Shown here: positions 52,620 to 62,551 of the stretch, piece after piece
How the letters are laid out: every line of letters begins with the position of its first letter
How positions within the stretch are numbered: position 1 is the stretch's first letter
NCBI GenBank assembly: GCA_002344975.1
Contig: DDUV01000071.1
Span: 5,095 to 69,094 of the forward strand
Direction of reading: 5' to 3'
DNA: 64,000 nucleotides
Source: Saprospiraceae bacterium UBA2329
GTDB lineage: Bacteria > Bacteroidota > Bacteroidia > Chitinophagales > Saprospiraceae
The notes under the pieces: generated by a model
The model's input: only the letters and a program-made list of their open reading frames with translations
Told to the model about the DNA's origin: nothing
Database searches by the model: none
Program-made: the position numbers and the translations under genes

Positions 52620-53326
52620 TATTTTCGGGCGGTGATGATGTACTGATAATCGAGCGAAGTATCATTGGTGGCAATGTCGCGGTAGCCGGCCTCGTAGAGT
52701 TCATCTTCGGCCTGGAAAAGCGGTACGCGAATGTCCTGCGGCGGCCCCAGCGGCATACGTTTTTTCTTGAAGTCCACGATGAGCAGGCGGCCTCCGTCGG
52801 AAAGCCCGTTTTTGAGATTGCGCAGGTAGCCCACCCGGTCTTTGATGTACATGTAAGTATTGACGATGACAATCACATCGGCCTCGCCGGGGCGAAGGTT
52901 GGGATCGTTGGGCTTGGCCAAGCGGGTTTCGAGTCGCGATTGAATATCGGCGGGCAATTCCAATTTTTTGAGGCTGTCCAAATGACTGACGAAGCGCGGG
53001 TCAATGTCAATGGCCACTACCTTTTGGGCAACGGTAGCCATACGGAGCGAGAAAAAGCCGGTGCCTGCGCCGATGTCGGCCACGGTTTTGTCTTTCAGAT
53101 CGCCCAATTGCTGCAACACCAGATCGGGCTTTTGCCAGATCACGCGGTTGGTATTGAGGTAGTCTTCTGCAATGCCGGGCTTGCGGGCCGGAGATTCAGC
53201 GGCCTGATCGGTGTTATCCGCAGAGGGCGGGGGCAGCGCGGGCGCCGATTCTTGCCGGCAACCCGACAAAATGATGAGAGTGAAAAAGAGCAGCGCAGCA
53301 ACCGACGCCGGAAAGTATTTTCGCAT
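52619..53326 (-). CDS. class I SAM-dependent methyltransferase with lipoprotein signal
   Basis: The 235-residue protein is a class I methyltransferase with the SAM motif TVADIGAGTGFFSLRMA and the motif VVAIDIDPRFV. Its N-terminus is a clear lipoprotein signal, FTLIILSGC followed by a Pro/Ala/Ser-rich linker (SAPALPPPSAD). That is odd, since SAM is expected in the cytoplasm only. Either the protein works at the outer face of a membrane with another ligand, or the signal is used to hold it at the membrane. Its stop overlaps the nadE start by one base. A long inverted repeat lies just upstream at 53377-53482. The substrate is unknown. Confidence 0.85.
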   Translation of the reverse strand: MRKYFPASVAALLFFTLIILSGCRQESAPALPPPSADNTDQAAESPARKPGIAEDYLNTNRVIWQKPDLVLQQLGDLKDKTVADIGAGTGFFSLRMATVAQKVVAIDIDPRFVSHLDSLKKLELPADIQSRLETRLAKPNDPNLRPGEADVIVIVNTYMYIKDRVGYLRNLKNGLSDGGRLLIVDFKKKRMPLGPPQDIRVPLFQAEDELYEAGYRDIATNDTSLDYQYIITARK

Positions 53327-53376
53327 ACCTGAAACCTTTTAAAGCGGATGTACCAAAGTTGGTGTAAAAGGGCGCT

Positions 53377-53482
53377 AAAAAAATAGATTTTCATTTTCGC
53401 CAAAGGATTTGCCAAGTAAACGCTTCATTTCAAGTGTCTTGGCAAATCCTTTGGCCTGAAGAAAATGAAAATCTATTTTTGC
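53377..53482. repeat. long imperfect inverted repeat
   Basis: The left arm has an outer part AAAAATAGATTTTCATTTTC (53379-53398) and an inner part CCAAAGGATTTGCCAAG (53400-53416). The right arm mirrors both: CTTGGCAAATCCTTTGG (53438-53454) and GAAAATGAAAATCTATTTTT (53461-53480), with only a 1-versus-6 base offset between the parts. The 21-base centre pairs partly again. It lies between the methyltransferase-nadE operon and the gene ending at 53543. It may be a MITE-like element, a terminator for the upstream gene, or a leader attenuator. Confidence 0.75.
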
Positions 53483-53542
53483 CCACTACAAAGGTATGTT
53501 GCCCGGCGGAATGTTGGGATGTTTAGAGGGGATTTTTGTGTG

Positions 53543-54898
53543 TTACCTCCACACCACCCTTCTCGCCGTCACGCCTGCCTCGCTGTGCAGCAACAGCGTA
53601 TAAACACCGGCGGGCAGTGTTCCCCGCTCGATGTGGGCAATTGGGGTGGCAACGGGAATGGTGCGAAGCGCCTTGCCGGCGGCATCGAGCAACACAATTT
53701 GCTGAATCGCTGCGCCCCGACTCGTCACGCTGACCGCATCTGTGGCCGGGTTGGGAAAAACAATTGCCTCCCAATCTTTCCAGCTTTCGCGCACGGCGGT
53801 AGTTGCATCGTATTCGTACAACTCGGCTGTGCCGGGATAGAGCAGGAGATTCGGAGCGTTGATTTCAGCATAAAAGGAGCGAAATTCCAGTAGAGCGCCG
53901 TCGGGGCGATAGGCCCAGGTACTCTCGTTGATGGGATTGAGGCTGCCGAGGGCATTGTTCCAGTTTTCAAAAGTCATGGCGGTCAGTTGTCCGACGGCAT
54001 TGTAGCGAGTGCTGCGGCGGTAGCTGGGGTGCGAAGCGGTTGCATCGCCCAGTTCGATGGTTTCAGTGGGCGTGTAGGTGTAGGCTATGACCGAAACAAG
54101 GCCCCATTGCTGTTGAAGATCGAACCATCCGAATCGGCGGCGCTCGTCCACACGCTCGTCGGCATCGGTGTAGAAATACTCGTCGCGGTGCTGTTTGGCC
54201 CAGTCGTTGCTGATGGAATAAACCACCGCCTCATACTCTTCGGACTCCAAGCGGCCGGCGGTATCGTACTCGTAGCGGTAGCGGTATGAAGTTTGGGGAA
54301 CGCCTGTTTCCGAGTTGAAATGCCGCAGGTTTTCGATGCGTTTACCCTGGGTATTATAAGTGTTCAGGATTTCTGTTCTCACAATCCAGGCGTTTCCGCT
54401 GCGGTTTTCCTCGCGCTGAGAAAGTATCTGGAGGTCTGTTGTATAGGAGGTTCGGCGGCGTTGGGCGATGCTCCAGCTCTGGCCGTTGAAATATTCGAGC
54501 GTCCACAGCGAGTCGAGCAGGCCGGAGTGGTAATAGTAGCGCTCCCGCGATGTATTTTGCCAGACGGCGCTGGTTGCGTTCCAGTATCCGTTTCTGATCT
54601 CGCGCAGGCGGCCATCGTCGGCATAGTCGTATTCAGTGCGTTCGGAGACGGCAAATTGTTGATTCGATTCGCTCCACACCTCTTTGACGGATTGGCTGAG
54701 GCGTTGCTGCGCGTCATAAGTGTGCGTCAGGCGGCGGTTGTTGACCAAAGGTCCCTGCCATTCGTTGTTGGCTTGAAAGACAACCCGATAGGGCTTGGGC
54801 GAGCCGGGCAAGGCTTGAGCCTGAAGGGCGTGCGAGCCGGCGAACAGGAAGCCGAGCACGGTGAGGATGTTGGTAATAAAAGAAAGACGTAGTAGCAT
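53543..54898 (-). CDS. T9SS-sorted secreted protein with YD-like repeats
   Basis: The 451-residue protein has a signal peptide (ending ALQAQ) and a run of repeats with Tyr-rich segments such as YDAQQRLSQSVKEVW, TEYDYADDGRLREIRNGYW, YEYDTAGRLESEEYE and RYNAVGQLTAMTFENW. These recall the YD repeats of RHS/wall-associated proteins in a short form. The last ~80 residues are a type A T9SS sorting domain (VFPNPATDAVSVTSRG, LPAGVYTLLLHSEAG). The product is therefore exported to the surface or medium. No catalytic motif is seen. The start at 54898 begins the hydrophobic signal. It could be a structural or adhesive surface protein. Confidence 0.85.
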   Translation of the reverse strand: MLLRLSFITNILTVLGFLFAGSHALQAQALPGSPKPYRVVFQANNEWQGPLVNNRRLTHTYDAQQRLSQSVKEVWSESNQQFAVSERTEYDYADDGRLREIRNGYWNATSAVWQNTSRERYYYHSGLLDSLWTLEYFNGQSWSIAQRRRTSYTTDLQILSQREENRSGNAWIVRTEILNTYNTQGKRIENLRHFNSETGVPQTSYRYRYEYDTAGRLESEEYEAVVYSISNDWAKQHRDEYFYTDADERVDERRRFGWFDLQQQWGLVSVIAYTYTPTETIELGDATASHPSYRRSTRYNAVGQLTAMTFENWNNALGSLNPINESTWAYRPDGALLEFRSFYAEINAPNLLLYPGTAELYEYDATTAVRESWKDWEAIVFPNPATDAVSVTSRGAAIQQIVLLDAAGKALRTIPVATPIAHIERGTLPAGVYTLLLHSEAGVTARRVVWR

Positions 54899-55091
54899 GA
54901 TGTGGATGTTTTTTTTAAGATTTAAGGAAGTAAAACCAAATGCCCGGCAGCCCACAGGTGGAGCGCGTACAGGAGCAAAAAGAAGATTTTTTTTCGCGGC
55001 ATGGCTGTGTATTTTTTCAATTTTTTCAAAAACGGTCGGAGCGTTTCTGCCGCCCCGACCTTCAGAAAAATATCATCCTTTCGGAGTCATA

Positions 55092-57086
55092 CTACTCTTT
55101 TGAGGCGGCGCCCGTTGCGCGGTGGCTGCCGATGCGGTCTTCGGGCTTGGCGCCAAACAGTTCCGGGTGCAGATACTTGCCTTTATCGTCGGCTTTCTTT
55201 TCCACTTCAGGAACCACCCGGTTGGCCTTCGCATAGGCGTCCTGGCGGATGCCCGTCACCTGCCAGCTCACTTCCACGCCGGGTTTGTCGGTTTGGATGA
55301 CGAAGCGATTGCCAGCCACTTTTTCCTTCACAATGGCTTGCGCAAACTGCCCTATGCAGGTGAGTTGGTAGCGGAATTCCATATTGAGCGCCTCGAAATA
55401 AGCCGGCAGTTCTACCGTAGCCATTCCGGCGGCATCTGTTGTGGCGTTGCCGTTGTAGATGTTCATCATGTCGGGGCTTTCTACAAAACTGTGGTACAAG
55501 TACTTATCAGCCGGAGCCAGCGGGTGGTCAATCTTGAAAGTGCCGGCCGATTTGGCCAGATTGCCGATTACTTCTACATCGCCGAAAAACTCAGCCGCAT
55601 AGCCGTTGGGGTCGGTATTCATACCGATAATCGCTGTTTGAGGCGCTGTTGTGACAATCGCCCTTAGTTCACCCGTGTGCATGGAACGCCAGCGGAAGCC
55701 GAAATCGCCCAGATCGTAAGCATTATCTGCCGCGGGAAAAATATTGCCGCAAGTGATGTCGCTGTTCACAGTCAGTTCGTCCACGATGCGCGCTGTGCCC
55801 CATACGTCGAGTTTGTACTGGGGCGAATTGGTGCCGATGCCCACATTGCCCTGCTCAGTTATCAAAGCATGGCCCCCAAAAGGGGAGGAGAAGAAACCGC
55901 CGTAGCCAAAATTACTGATGCCCAAAACGGCAGCGCCATTTTCACTGCCGCCCGCAACACCCGCAGCGCCTCCATAACCGGCAACTCCTGTTGATGTGCC
56001 CGATCCGGTAATGCCGTAACCGGTATTGGGATGATCCCCCACTACGGTCAATTGGCTGTGCCCGCTTGGCGTGGTAGTGCCGATGGTGACAGTGCCTCCA
56101 TTGGTGTTATAAATATTTGACCCGTTTTCCGTCCATTTGCTGGGCGCTGCATTATTGATGATAAAATCTCCCAAAAATCCCGGCACGATACTGATGCCCG
56201 AACCGCCTAGGTAGTTGCTGCCTCCGCCGGAAGGCAATGTCACGGTAGCGCCGTGTGTACCCGATCCGTTGGCGCCCGATATGGAGAGTACGTTGCCGTT
56301 GAGCGAGAGCGTTTGCAATTCATTGACCGGACTGTTGTCGGCGGCGCTGATGACGGCATTGCTGATGCTGATGCCCGAGCCGGCAGTGTAGTTCCCGGCA
56401 GGCCCCTGCGGCCCGGTAGCGCCCATTGGCCCGGCAGGTCCTTGCGGTCCTATTGGTCCGGTAGCGCCTTGCGGCCCCGCAATACCCGGCAACCCTTGCG
56501 GCCCTGCAGCACCCGTTGGCCCCGTAGGTCCCTGCGGCCCCATTGGCCCGGTAGCACCTTGCGGTCCGGCGGGTCCCGTAGGCCCTTGCGGTCCGGCAGG
56601 CAAAGAGACGGTATTGCCGCCCGAAATGCTGAGTTGCGTACCGTTGACACTGAGGGTTTGTTCATCGCGGTCGGAGCCGGAGCTTTCTGCATAAAGCGCG
56701 TAGGGTACGGAGAGCAATTGGCTGGTGCCCATAGGGATGAAAGCGCCGCCGTTTGCGTTGGGATTGAGTTCCACGCGCAGGAAATAGGGGCCGGCGCTCC
56801 AGTCAACATTGGCCAGACTGCCGCCGCCAATGGGCGTTCCGCTGCCTATATTGAGATCAAAAACGCCCAGCGAAGTAGTCGTCACGGTATGCTCCTCGGC
56901 ATATACGGCGGGGCCGTTGGCATTGCTTTGGGCTATAAAAAACCTCAGACGCAAAGGCGTGGAGGCATAAGGCTGCCCGGAGGCGTCGCGGGCAACGGCC
57001 TGATACTTGAATTGTTGAGGCGATTGAGCAGAGATGTTTGCCAGAAGGCAGAGCAGGAAACTGAAAACGAGCATTATCTTTTTCAT
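55092..57086 (-). CDS. collagen-like secreted protein
   Basis: The 664-residue protein has a signal peptide (LLANISAQ), a short N-terminal domain conserved in Bacteroidota ([29 protein letters not shown]) and about 22 uninterrupted collagen-like Gly-x-y triplets at residues 165-231 ([19 protein letters not shown]). A beta-rich C-terminal part resembles phage tail-fibre or adhesin tips ([56 protein letters not shown]), and the tail is rich in charged residues. It likely forms trimers at the surface. There is no T9SS sorting domain, so export is probably by another route. A signal-peptide frame at 57086 starts it. The substrate or partner is unknown. Confidence 0.82.
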   Translation of the reverse strand: MKKIMLVFSFLLCLLANISAQSPQQFKYQAVARDASGQPYASTPLRLRFFIAQSNANGPAVYAEEHTVTTTSLGVFDLNIGSGTPIGGGSLANVDWSAGPYFLRVELNPNANGGAFIPMGTSQLLSVPYALYAESSGSDRDEQTLSVNGTQLSISGGNTVSLPAGPQGPTGPAGPQGATGPMGPQGPTGPTGAAGPQGLPGIAGPQGATGPIGPQGPAGPMGATGPQGPAGNYTAGSGISISNAVISAADNSPVNELQTLSLNGNVLSISGANGSGTHGATVTLPSGGGSNYLGGSGISIVPGFLGDFIINNAAPSKWTENGSNIYNTNGGTVTIGTTTPSGHSQLTVVGDHPNTGYGITGSGTSTGVAGYGGAAGVAGGSENGAAVLGISNFGYGGFFSSPFGGHALITEQGNVGIGTNSPQYKLDVWGTARIVDELTVNSDITCGNIFPAADNAYDLGDFGFRWRSMHTGELRAIVTTAPQTAIIGMNTDPNGYAAEFFGDVEVIGNLAKSAGTFKIDHPLAPADKYLYHSFVESPDMMNIYNGNATTDAAGMATVELPAYFEALNMEFRYQLTCIGQFAQAIVKEKVAGNRFVIQTDKPGVEVSWQVTGIRQDAYAKANRVVPEVEKKADDKGKYLHPELFGAKPEDRIGSHRATGAASKE

Positions 57087-57124
57087 GGTTGTTGTGTTTT
57101 TTTTGGTTTTTAAAAAATTGAGAA

Positions 57125-57619
57125 TCAGTGAGTAATCACAATTTTAAAGGTTTTGAAACGGCGCGTTTCAGGGTCGCGGGCCTCCAGCAGGTACAGGCCG
57201 GCAGGGAGGGCGGCGGTTTTCAATTCGTGGTGATGATCCGGCTGGGCGGAGGCAAATACCTCAATGCCATGCAAATGAAGCAGCCTGATCTGTACGGGCG
57301 TTTCTGAATGGATGTAGAGCCGGTCGGTACTCGGATTGGGAAAGGCCCGTACTTCTGTCAGCAACTCGGCAGGCGACTCAACGGCGGTACTCACCGTGAC
57401 GAACACCTGGTGAAAACCCTGGGTGAGCATGGCGGCATTTTGGCTGTAGGTGGCCGTTGCGGGTTCTCCTACCGACCAGTACAGACTGCCTGCCGAACTG
57501 TTTTCTGCCTGAGCGCCGGCACTGCCCAGCAATACCGGTCCAAGGCTCTGGCCCGATGCTGCTGCCGAAAAGGCAAGGCACAGCCAGGCCACGCATAAGC
57601 GTAGTGATTTCATAATCAA
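57125..57619 (-). CDS. small T9SS type A sorting-domain protein
   Basis: The 164-residue protein is a signal peptide (FSAAASGQ) followed by a short variable part and a type A T9SS sorting domain ([36 protein letters not shown]). The region [29 protein letters not shown] is common to a Bacteroidota family of short T9SS proteins. It lies directly upstream of the collagen-like gene on the same strand (38-base gap), so the two are probably co-transcribed. The function is unknown. The second Met (57613) could be the real start. Confidence 0.83.
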   Translation of the reverse strand: MIMKSLRLCVAWLCLAFSAAASGQSLGPVLLGSAGAQAENSSAGSLYWSVGEPATATYSQNAAMLTQGFHQVFVTVSTAVESPAELLTEVRAFPNPSTDRLYIHSETPVQIRLLHLHGIEVFASAQPDHHHELKTAALPAGLYLLEARDPETRRFKTFKIVITH

Positions 57620-57703
57620 TGGATTTTAAAAGAAGTGAAAAGAAGAGGAGTATGCGGGCAGCCCGGTTTTTACGGCGCCGCCCGCCATTTGTTCATGGAG
57701 GAA

Positions 57704-58420
57704 TTAATATCTTTCCAATATCACATTGCCGGATTCTACGAGTACCCCGCTGGTCGTGAGGTGCAAAGTAGCTATTGTGCCTGCTGTGTTGGAGCGCACC
57801 ACAATATTGGAGTGATATACGGGGGTGTTGTCTATGACGCCAAACAAACCGGCCGAATTGACAAGGGCAATGACATCATCAGCGCCTTTTTTGATCCAGA
57901 TATGGCTTCCGCCCGAAATAACCTTGACGTACTCCTGTGTACCGCTGCCTGACCATTCGATGAACAGATTGCTGGTTTCTTTGGCCGGGCCGAGGTTGTT
58001 GGGCGAGGTTCTTTGCACAATGATGTCTTCCATAATAATACCTACGGGGGTATCAATGATGGTAGAGAGCGAGGTGCTGAGGCCGCAGCGACAGCGCGAG
58101 AATACCTCAATCCGGTAGCGGGAATTGGGGCTGAGGCCGGTTTTGACGTAAGGCGGCCCGGCCACTATATCTTCACTCACTACCGTGCCGGCGGGCAGCA
58201 GCGTGGTGCGCACTGTGTACCCGTTGACGGCAGACACATCGGCGGGCGGCGTCCAGGTAATGGCATAACTGACGGAGCTGAGGTAAAGCACCTGCGAGTT
58301 GACAGGCGCAGGGCAGTGGCAGGGTAGCGCGGTTTTTTGCGCAACAACTGAGGCGATCATGGTAAAAAATAGGGCCAGAATGATGCCGGCACGAAACGCG
58401 AAATTGAGTGTGGTTTTCAT
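57704..58420 (-). CDS. secreted fibronectin type III-like protein
   Basis: The 238-residue secreted protein starts at the ATG at 58420 with a signal peptide (MIASVVAQ), then a Cys-rich segment (TALPCHCPAP), a fibronectin type III-like domain (SYAITWTPPADVSAVNGYTVR and GLSPNSRYRIEVFSRCRCG), and a beta-rich end (IEWSGSGTQEYVKVISGGSHIWIKKG). No T9SS tail is seen. It is upstream of the small T9SS protein on the same strand and may form one transcription unit with it and the collagen-like gene. A longer upstream frame has no signal peptide and was not used. Confidence 0.72.
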   Translation of the reverse strand: MKTTLNFAFRAGIILALFFTMIASVVAQKTALPCHCPAPVNSQVLYLSSVSYAITWTPPADVSAVNGYTVRTTLLPAGTVVSEDIVAGPPYVKTGLSPNSRYRIEVFSRCRCGLSTSLSTIIDTPVGIIMEDIIVQRTSPNNLGPAKETSNLFIEWSGSGTQEYVKVISGGSHIWIKKGADDVIALVNSAGLFGVIDNTPVYHSNIVVRSNTAGTIATLHLTTSGVLVESGNVILERY

Positions 58421-58580
58421 AATAGTGTTGTTTTTAGTATGAACTCGTTGATGAATGATGACACAAAGATGCAAGGCGGGGGTGGCTATTACCAAAGACA
58501 AAAAAGTGGGTTTGTTCCATCGGGGTAAATAACTGTAGGAAAATGAGCATATTTGTCCCGTACTTATTCCACGAAACGCT

Positions 58581-60236
58581 ATGAAAGGCAGTACGCTATT
58601 GCTAACGCTCAGGCTTCTGACGGAAGAGGAAAGGGCAGCTTTAGAACTGATGGCCGCATCGCCGCTGTTCAAATTGGGCAACCGGCATCAGGATGCAGTA
58701 GAGCTTTTGCAATATCTGCGCCCTTTTGCCCCGCAATACGAGTCTCTGGAAATGGATCGCCAAGTGGCAGCCCAGGCGCTTTTCGGGCATCGCACACAGC
58801 CCGAAGCCGAGCTGCGCAAAGCCATGTCCAACCTGAATACTTTGGTGCGAAAGCTCATTTTGTTGCAACAAACCCTTACAGACGACGACGGCCCCGATGC
58901 TCAACTGACGGCCGTTCGCACCGATCTGGCACTGATGCGCTTTTGCAACGAACGCCTCGACTTGAGCGCCGCCAAAAAAAAATCGAGCGCCAATGTATCT
59001 GGTCGCAAAGCCAAACAAACCGATGATCTGGTAGCTCAAACCTACAACAGCATCACAGCAAAAACGCAATGCCTCCAAACCGAAGCGGCCCAAACCTTCA
59101 CCGCCCGGCAATATTTGGAAATGCGAAACATCCGCTTAGAGGCGGCACACGAGTGGCATGTGCATCATCTGTTCAACGGTTCAACAGATGTCAGGCAGTT
59201 GCTGGATATAGTGTTGGAGTTGGAGCAATTGTATCATTATCAACGCCTTGACCGGCAAGTATCGCTGCGCGTGAGTTTGCTTGGCATGAACACGCTTCAG
59301 GAGGAAGACTCTGTGCGGGCCGCTCTCCATTATCTGGAGGTCGTGGGCAGTCGGAAGCCCGTTTTGCCCGTTTTATCCGATACGCCCATCGAACTGGAAC
59401 TGTACCGACAGGCGCTCATCATGCTCCAAAGTTTTGACGCGCCGGAAAGCACGGCTGCTTTTGAATATTTAGATAATCAATTAAAAAACAAGCAATTGCC
59501 GTTACCGGCAGAACAGATAAAAGGACTCAAAGCGGTGCTGCGATTTTATTGCGGCATCATGGCCAACCGCCGACAGGATGGGTATTTTTTACAAAAGCGG
59601 TTCGAGTTGTTTCAGGAGCATATTGCAGAGGAAATGCTGCTCAATCGGGGTGGCGTCTCGGCGGTTCAGTTGTGCGGATTGCTGAGCGATGCCCTGCGAC
59701 TGGGCGATCACAACCATGCCTGGGCAGAGGACTTTTTGCAACAGTTTGAAAACGGGGCCCAAATTGCCCACACAGAAACACCGCGGGAGGTTTATAAAAT
59801 CAACAAAGCCAATCTTTTATTCCACCAGGGGCGCTTCCGGGAAACCGCCAACGAACTCATCGGCTACGAATGGTATGGCCGCGTGGACAACCCCCAAATC
59901 CTGCTGCTGGCCGTGCGCATAGACCTCAAAGCCCGCTATGAACTCGGCCTGTACGACGACGATCACACACTCCGCACCATAGACGCCGCCGAAAAACGCA
60001 TCCTTCGCCTCGATGATTTAGACCCCCAACTGGCGCGCATGACGCTGTTCTTTTTGCGTACCGTTCGCCAATTGGCAGGCATCCGGCACAGAATGTCGCA
60101 ACCCCTCGCGTCGGGCAGCCGCCGTTTTGATGCTGCCGGCAAACTCGAACGCCTCGCCGGCGCAATAGAGGAGCAACCGATTGCCGAAAAAGTATGGCTG
60201 AAAGAGCAATTGGCCGCCGCAGGAAGCACCGGATGA
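58581..60236 (+). CDS. 551-residue cytoplasmic protein of unknown function
   Basis: The protein has no signal peptide or membrane segment and is almost wholly helical, with repeated amphipathic helices (LELYRQALIMLQSF, LKAVLRFYCGIMA, FHQGRFRETANELIGYEWYG) resembling TPR-like solenoids. The N-terminus has LRLLTEEERAALELMAASPLF. I do not recognise a family. It reads away from the secreted-protein cluster and converges with the TonB receptor gene, whose stop is 15 bases from its own. Such long helical proteins seem lineage-specific in Bacteroidota. A scaffold role is only a guess. Confidence 0.7.
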   Translation: MKGSTLLLTLRLLTEEERAALELMAASPLFKLGNRHQDAVELLQYLRPFAPQYESLEMDRQVAAQALFGHRTQPEAELRKAMSNLNTLVRKLILLQQTLTDDDGPDAQLTAVRTDLALMRFCNERLDLSAAKKKSSANVSGRKAKQTDDLVAQTYNSITAKTQCLQTEAAQTFTARQYLEMRNIRLEAAHEWHVHHLFNGSTDVRQLLDIVLELEQLYHYQRLDRQVSLRVSLLGMNTLQEEDSVRAALHYLEVVGSRKPVLPVLSDTPIELELYRQALIMLQSFDAPESTAAFEYLDNQLKNKQLPLPAEQIKGLKAVLRFYCGIMANRRQDGYFLQKRFELFQEHIAEEMLLNRGGVSAVQLCGLLSDALRLGDHNHAWAEDFLQQFENGAQIAHTETPREVYKINKANLLFHQGRFRETANELIGYEWYGRVDNPQILLLAVRIDLKARYELGLYDDDHTLRTIDAAEKRILRLDDLDPQLARMTLFFLRTVRQLAGIRHRMSQPLASGSRRFDAAGKLERLAGAIEEQPIAEKVWLKEQLAAAGSTG

Positions 60237-60250
60237 AGCGAACTCTGCGT

Positions 60251-62548
60251 TTAAAACGCCAGCTCCACGCCCGCCGCAAAACTCCGTCCCGGCATGCGGT
60301 AGCGCTCCAATTCTTCGTACTGGGTATTGCTGAAGTTGTTGACAGAGAAGTAAATACAATGGCGCTCCTTGATCTGGCGGCTCAGGCGGGCATTGCCGAT
60401 GAGCGCAGCGGCGGGTTCGCTTCCGGGGTAGATGAAAACCTCCTCGACGCGGCTGCGGTAGCGCCCGTCCAAATGCAGCATCCAGCCCTTGTGGCGCAGC
60501 GTGGCCGAGCCGCCCAGAGTATGCCGCACTTTGTAGGCGAGGGCGTCGTTGAAGCGTTCGGGCGAGATGTCGCGGGCATCCAAAAAAGTATAGGAAAGAC
60601 TCGTGCTGAGTGCCTCGCTCCATTGGCGGCGCCACGAAATTTCGAGGCCCTGCATCAACGATTCTTTCAGGTTGACGACCTGATAGGTGAGGGGTTCGAG
60701 CGGCTGTGAAACCTGCTGGAACGAGATGAGATTTTTGTAGCGGTTGTAAAACAGCGCCATGTCCAAAGCGCCGGCCTTTTTTATGTCTATGCGCGTACCC
60801 AATTCGGCGGAAAGCACCAAGCGTTCGGGCCGCAGATCGGGATTGGGCCGGAATGCCAGTCCGCCGCCCTGCTCGAACTTGACGAAGCGCTCGGCTACCG
60901 GCGGATCGCGGAAAGCCTGGGCCAGCAACATGCGCCATGACCAGTGCGGTTTCATGCGGTAGAGTAGGGCGAGTTTGGGACTGAAATTCGATTCGCGCAC
61001 CTCGTTCAAAATGTGGTAATCGTCGTAGCGTGCACCGATGGTGGCGGTTATTTTGTCGCCGATGTTCAGCTCATCTTGCACAAACACCCCCAGGCTGTTG
61101 ATGTGGTGCTCGCCGTAGAGATAAATATCGGGCAGGCCCAACACATAATCGCGTTTTACATCCACGCCGGCAACGAGGTTGTGCCGCCCCAGTTCCCATT
61201 CCGCCTGCGAGACATTGCCCAGGCGGCGGGTGCGTACGCTGTACTGCTCCACGATTTGTTTGCCGATGTTGACATTGGTGCTGTCGTTGCCGGGGTCGCT
61301 GTTGAAAGAGAAAAGAGAGTAGTTGGAATAAAAATACAGGCGCGAGGACAGGCGCAGGTTTTGCCCCACAGTTGCCTGATACCACAAGTCGGTGTTGAAT
61401 TCCCGCCGATCCTGAAAGTCGTCTTTTTTAAATTCCGCCACGCTGTAAGCCTGCCGGCGACTGAGCCAGGTAGCGGGCGCGTCGCTGATCATCCGGTTGA
61501 CGTTGGCCGACCATTGCAGGCGGTGCTTGGGAGCGGGTTCCCAGGTGATTTTGGTGTAGAGATTGTACAGATCGAACCCCGTTTTCTCCCGGTGGCCGTC
61601 GTCCGATTTCCAACTGCCGTCCACCAAATATGACCATTTTTTGAAACTGCGGCTGCGGCTCAGGTCTAAGGAGTAAAAGTCGTTGTAACGGCTGTACCCA
61701 GTTGAGCGAGGCGCCCGATCGTAAGCGCCATAGTTGAGGCGCAGGCGGGTTTGCGGCTCATTGCCGGGTTTGCGGGTGATGACATTCACCACGCCGCCCA
61801 TAGCGCTGGAGCCATAGAGTGATGAGTAGGCGCCCCGCACCACTTCGATGCGTTCGATAGAACTAAGGGGAACCAGATTCCACAACGCACCGCCCGATTC
61901 CGGGCTGAGCGCAGGACGCCCGTCTATCAATAATAGTACTCTGTTGCCGATGCCGCCACCGGCTACTTCCGATGCGCCCCGAATAGAAAACGCCTGCACA
62001 TTGGCGCCGCTGGAGCGGGTAACCACCACGCCGGGCATCTCATCGAAAGCCTGATCGAAGGTGACCAAATGGCGCTGGCGCAATTGCTCCTCGGTGATGA
62101 CGCCTATGCTGGCCGGCGCTAATTTGACCGCCTGCGAGCGCCCCGTTGCCGTCACCACTACCTCGCCCATGAGCAAGGCTTCAGGCGTCAGGCGCAGTTC
62201 TAAGCGAACGATCTGGCCGGGAAGTACCTCGATGGGTTCTGAAGGCGTGACGTGGTAGCCAAGATAAGAAGCGGTTATAACATATTTGCCGGGCGCCAGA
62301 CCCTCCAGTCGAAAGCTGCCGTCCAAGTCGGAAGACCCGCCGCCGTTGGCTCCCGAAACCATCAGGGTTACCAACGGCAGCGGTTCTCCGCTTTGCGCAT
62401 CGCGCACCACGCCTTCTATGCCGCCCCTCACCTTCCCGAATGCCGCTTGTGCAGCCACAGACGCGACAGGCTGGGCCTGCAACAAGGTCGCCAGGAGCCA
62501 CCACAGCAGCCCCGACAGCAACAACTGAAAACGTACGGTGCGCAGCAT
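60251..62548 (-). CDS. TonB-dependent receptor
   Basis: The 765-residue outer-membrane receptor starts with a signal peptide, then a carboxypeptidase-regulatory-like domain (GVVRDAQSGEPLPLVTLMV), the plug (FDQAFDEMPGVVVTRSSGAN, SIRGASEVAGGG, IERIEVVRGAYSSLYGSSAMGGVVNV) and a barrel closing with an aromatic end. It is shorter than SusC and lacks SusD, so it is a siderophore-, vitamin B12- or haem-type receptor. The cargo is not clear. The lipoprotein gene before it (62552-63142) ends just 3 bases from its start, giving an operon of two. Confidence 0.93.
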   Translation of the reverse strand: MLRTVRFQLLLSGLLWWLLATLLQAQPVASVAAQAAFGKVRGGIEGVVRDAQSGEPLPLVTLMVSGANGGGSSDLDGSFRLEGLAPGKYVITASYLGYHVTPSEPIEVLPGQIVRLELRLTPEALLMGEVVVTATGRSQAVKLAPASIGVITEEQLRQRHLVTFDQAFDEMPGVVVTRSSGANVQAFSIRGASEVAGGGIGNRVLLLIDGRPALSPESGGALWNLVPLSSIERIEVVRGAYSSLYGSSAMGGVVNVITRKPGNEPQTRLRLNYGAYDRAPRSTGYSRYNDFYSLDLSRSRSFKKWSYLVDGSWKSDDGHREKTGFDLYNLYTKITWEPAPKHRLQWSANVNRMISDAPATWLSRRQAYSVAEFKKDDFQDRREFNTDLWYQATVGQNLRLSSRLYFYSNYSLFSFNSDPGNDSTNVNIGKQIVEQYSVRTRRLGNVSQAEWELGRHNLVAGVDVKRDYVLGLPDIYLYGEHHINSLGVFVQDELNIGDKITATIGARYDDYHILNEVRESNFSPKLALLYRMKPHWSWRMLLAQAFRDPPVAERFVKFEQGGGLAFRPNPDLRPERLVLSAELGTRIDIKKAGALDMALFYNRYKNLISFQQVSQPLEPLTYQVVNLKESLMQGLEISWRRQWSEALSTSLSYTFLDARDISPERFNDALAYKVRHTLGGSATLRHKGWMLHLDGRYRSRVEEVFIYPGSEPAAALIGNARLSRQIKERHCIYFSVNNFSNTQYEELERYRMPGRSFAAGVELAF

Positions 62549-62551
62549 GAA

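Noticed and set aside
56400..56610. Regular short repeats that look like a CRISPR array
   Set aside because: They are the GPxGPx codons of the collagen-like protein, have no constant repeat and spacer sizes, and lie inside a coding frame.
60251..62548. TonB receptor taken as a second SusC
   Set aside because: It is too short for SusC, has no SusD gene beside it and is followed by no glycan enzyme.
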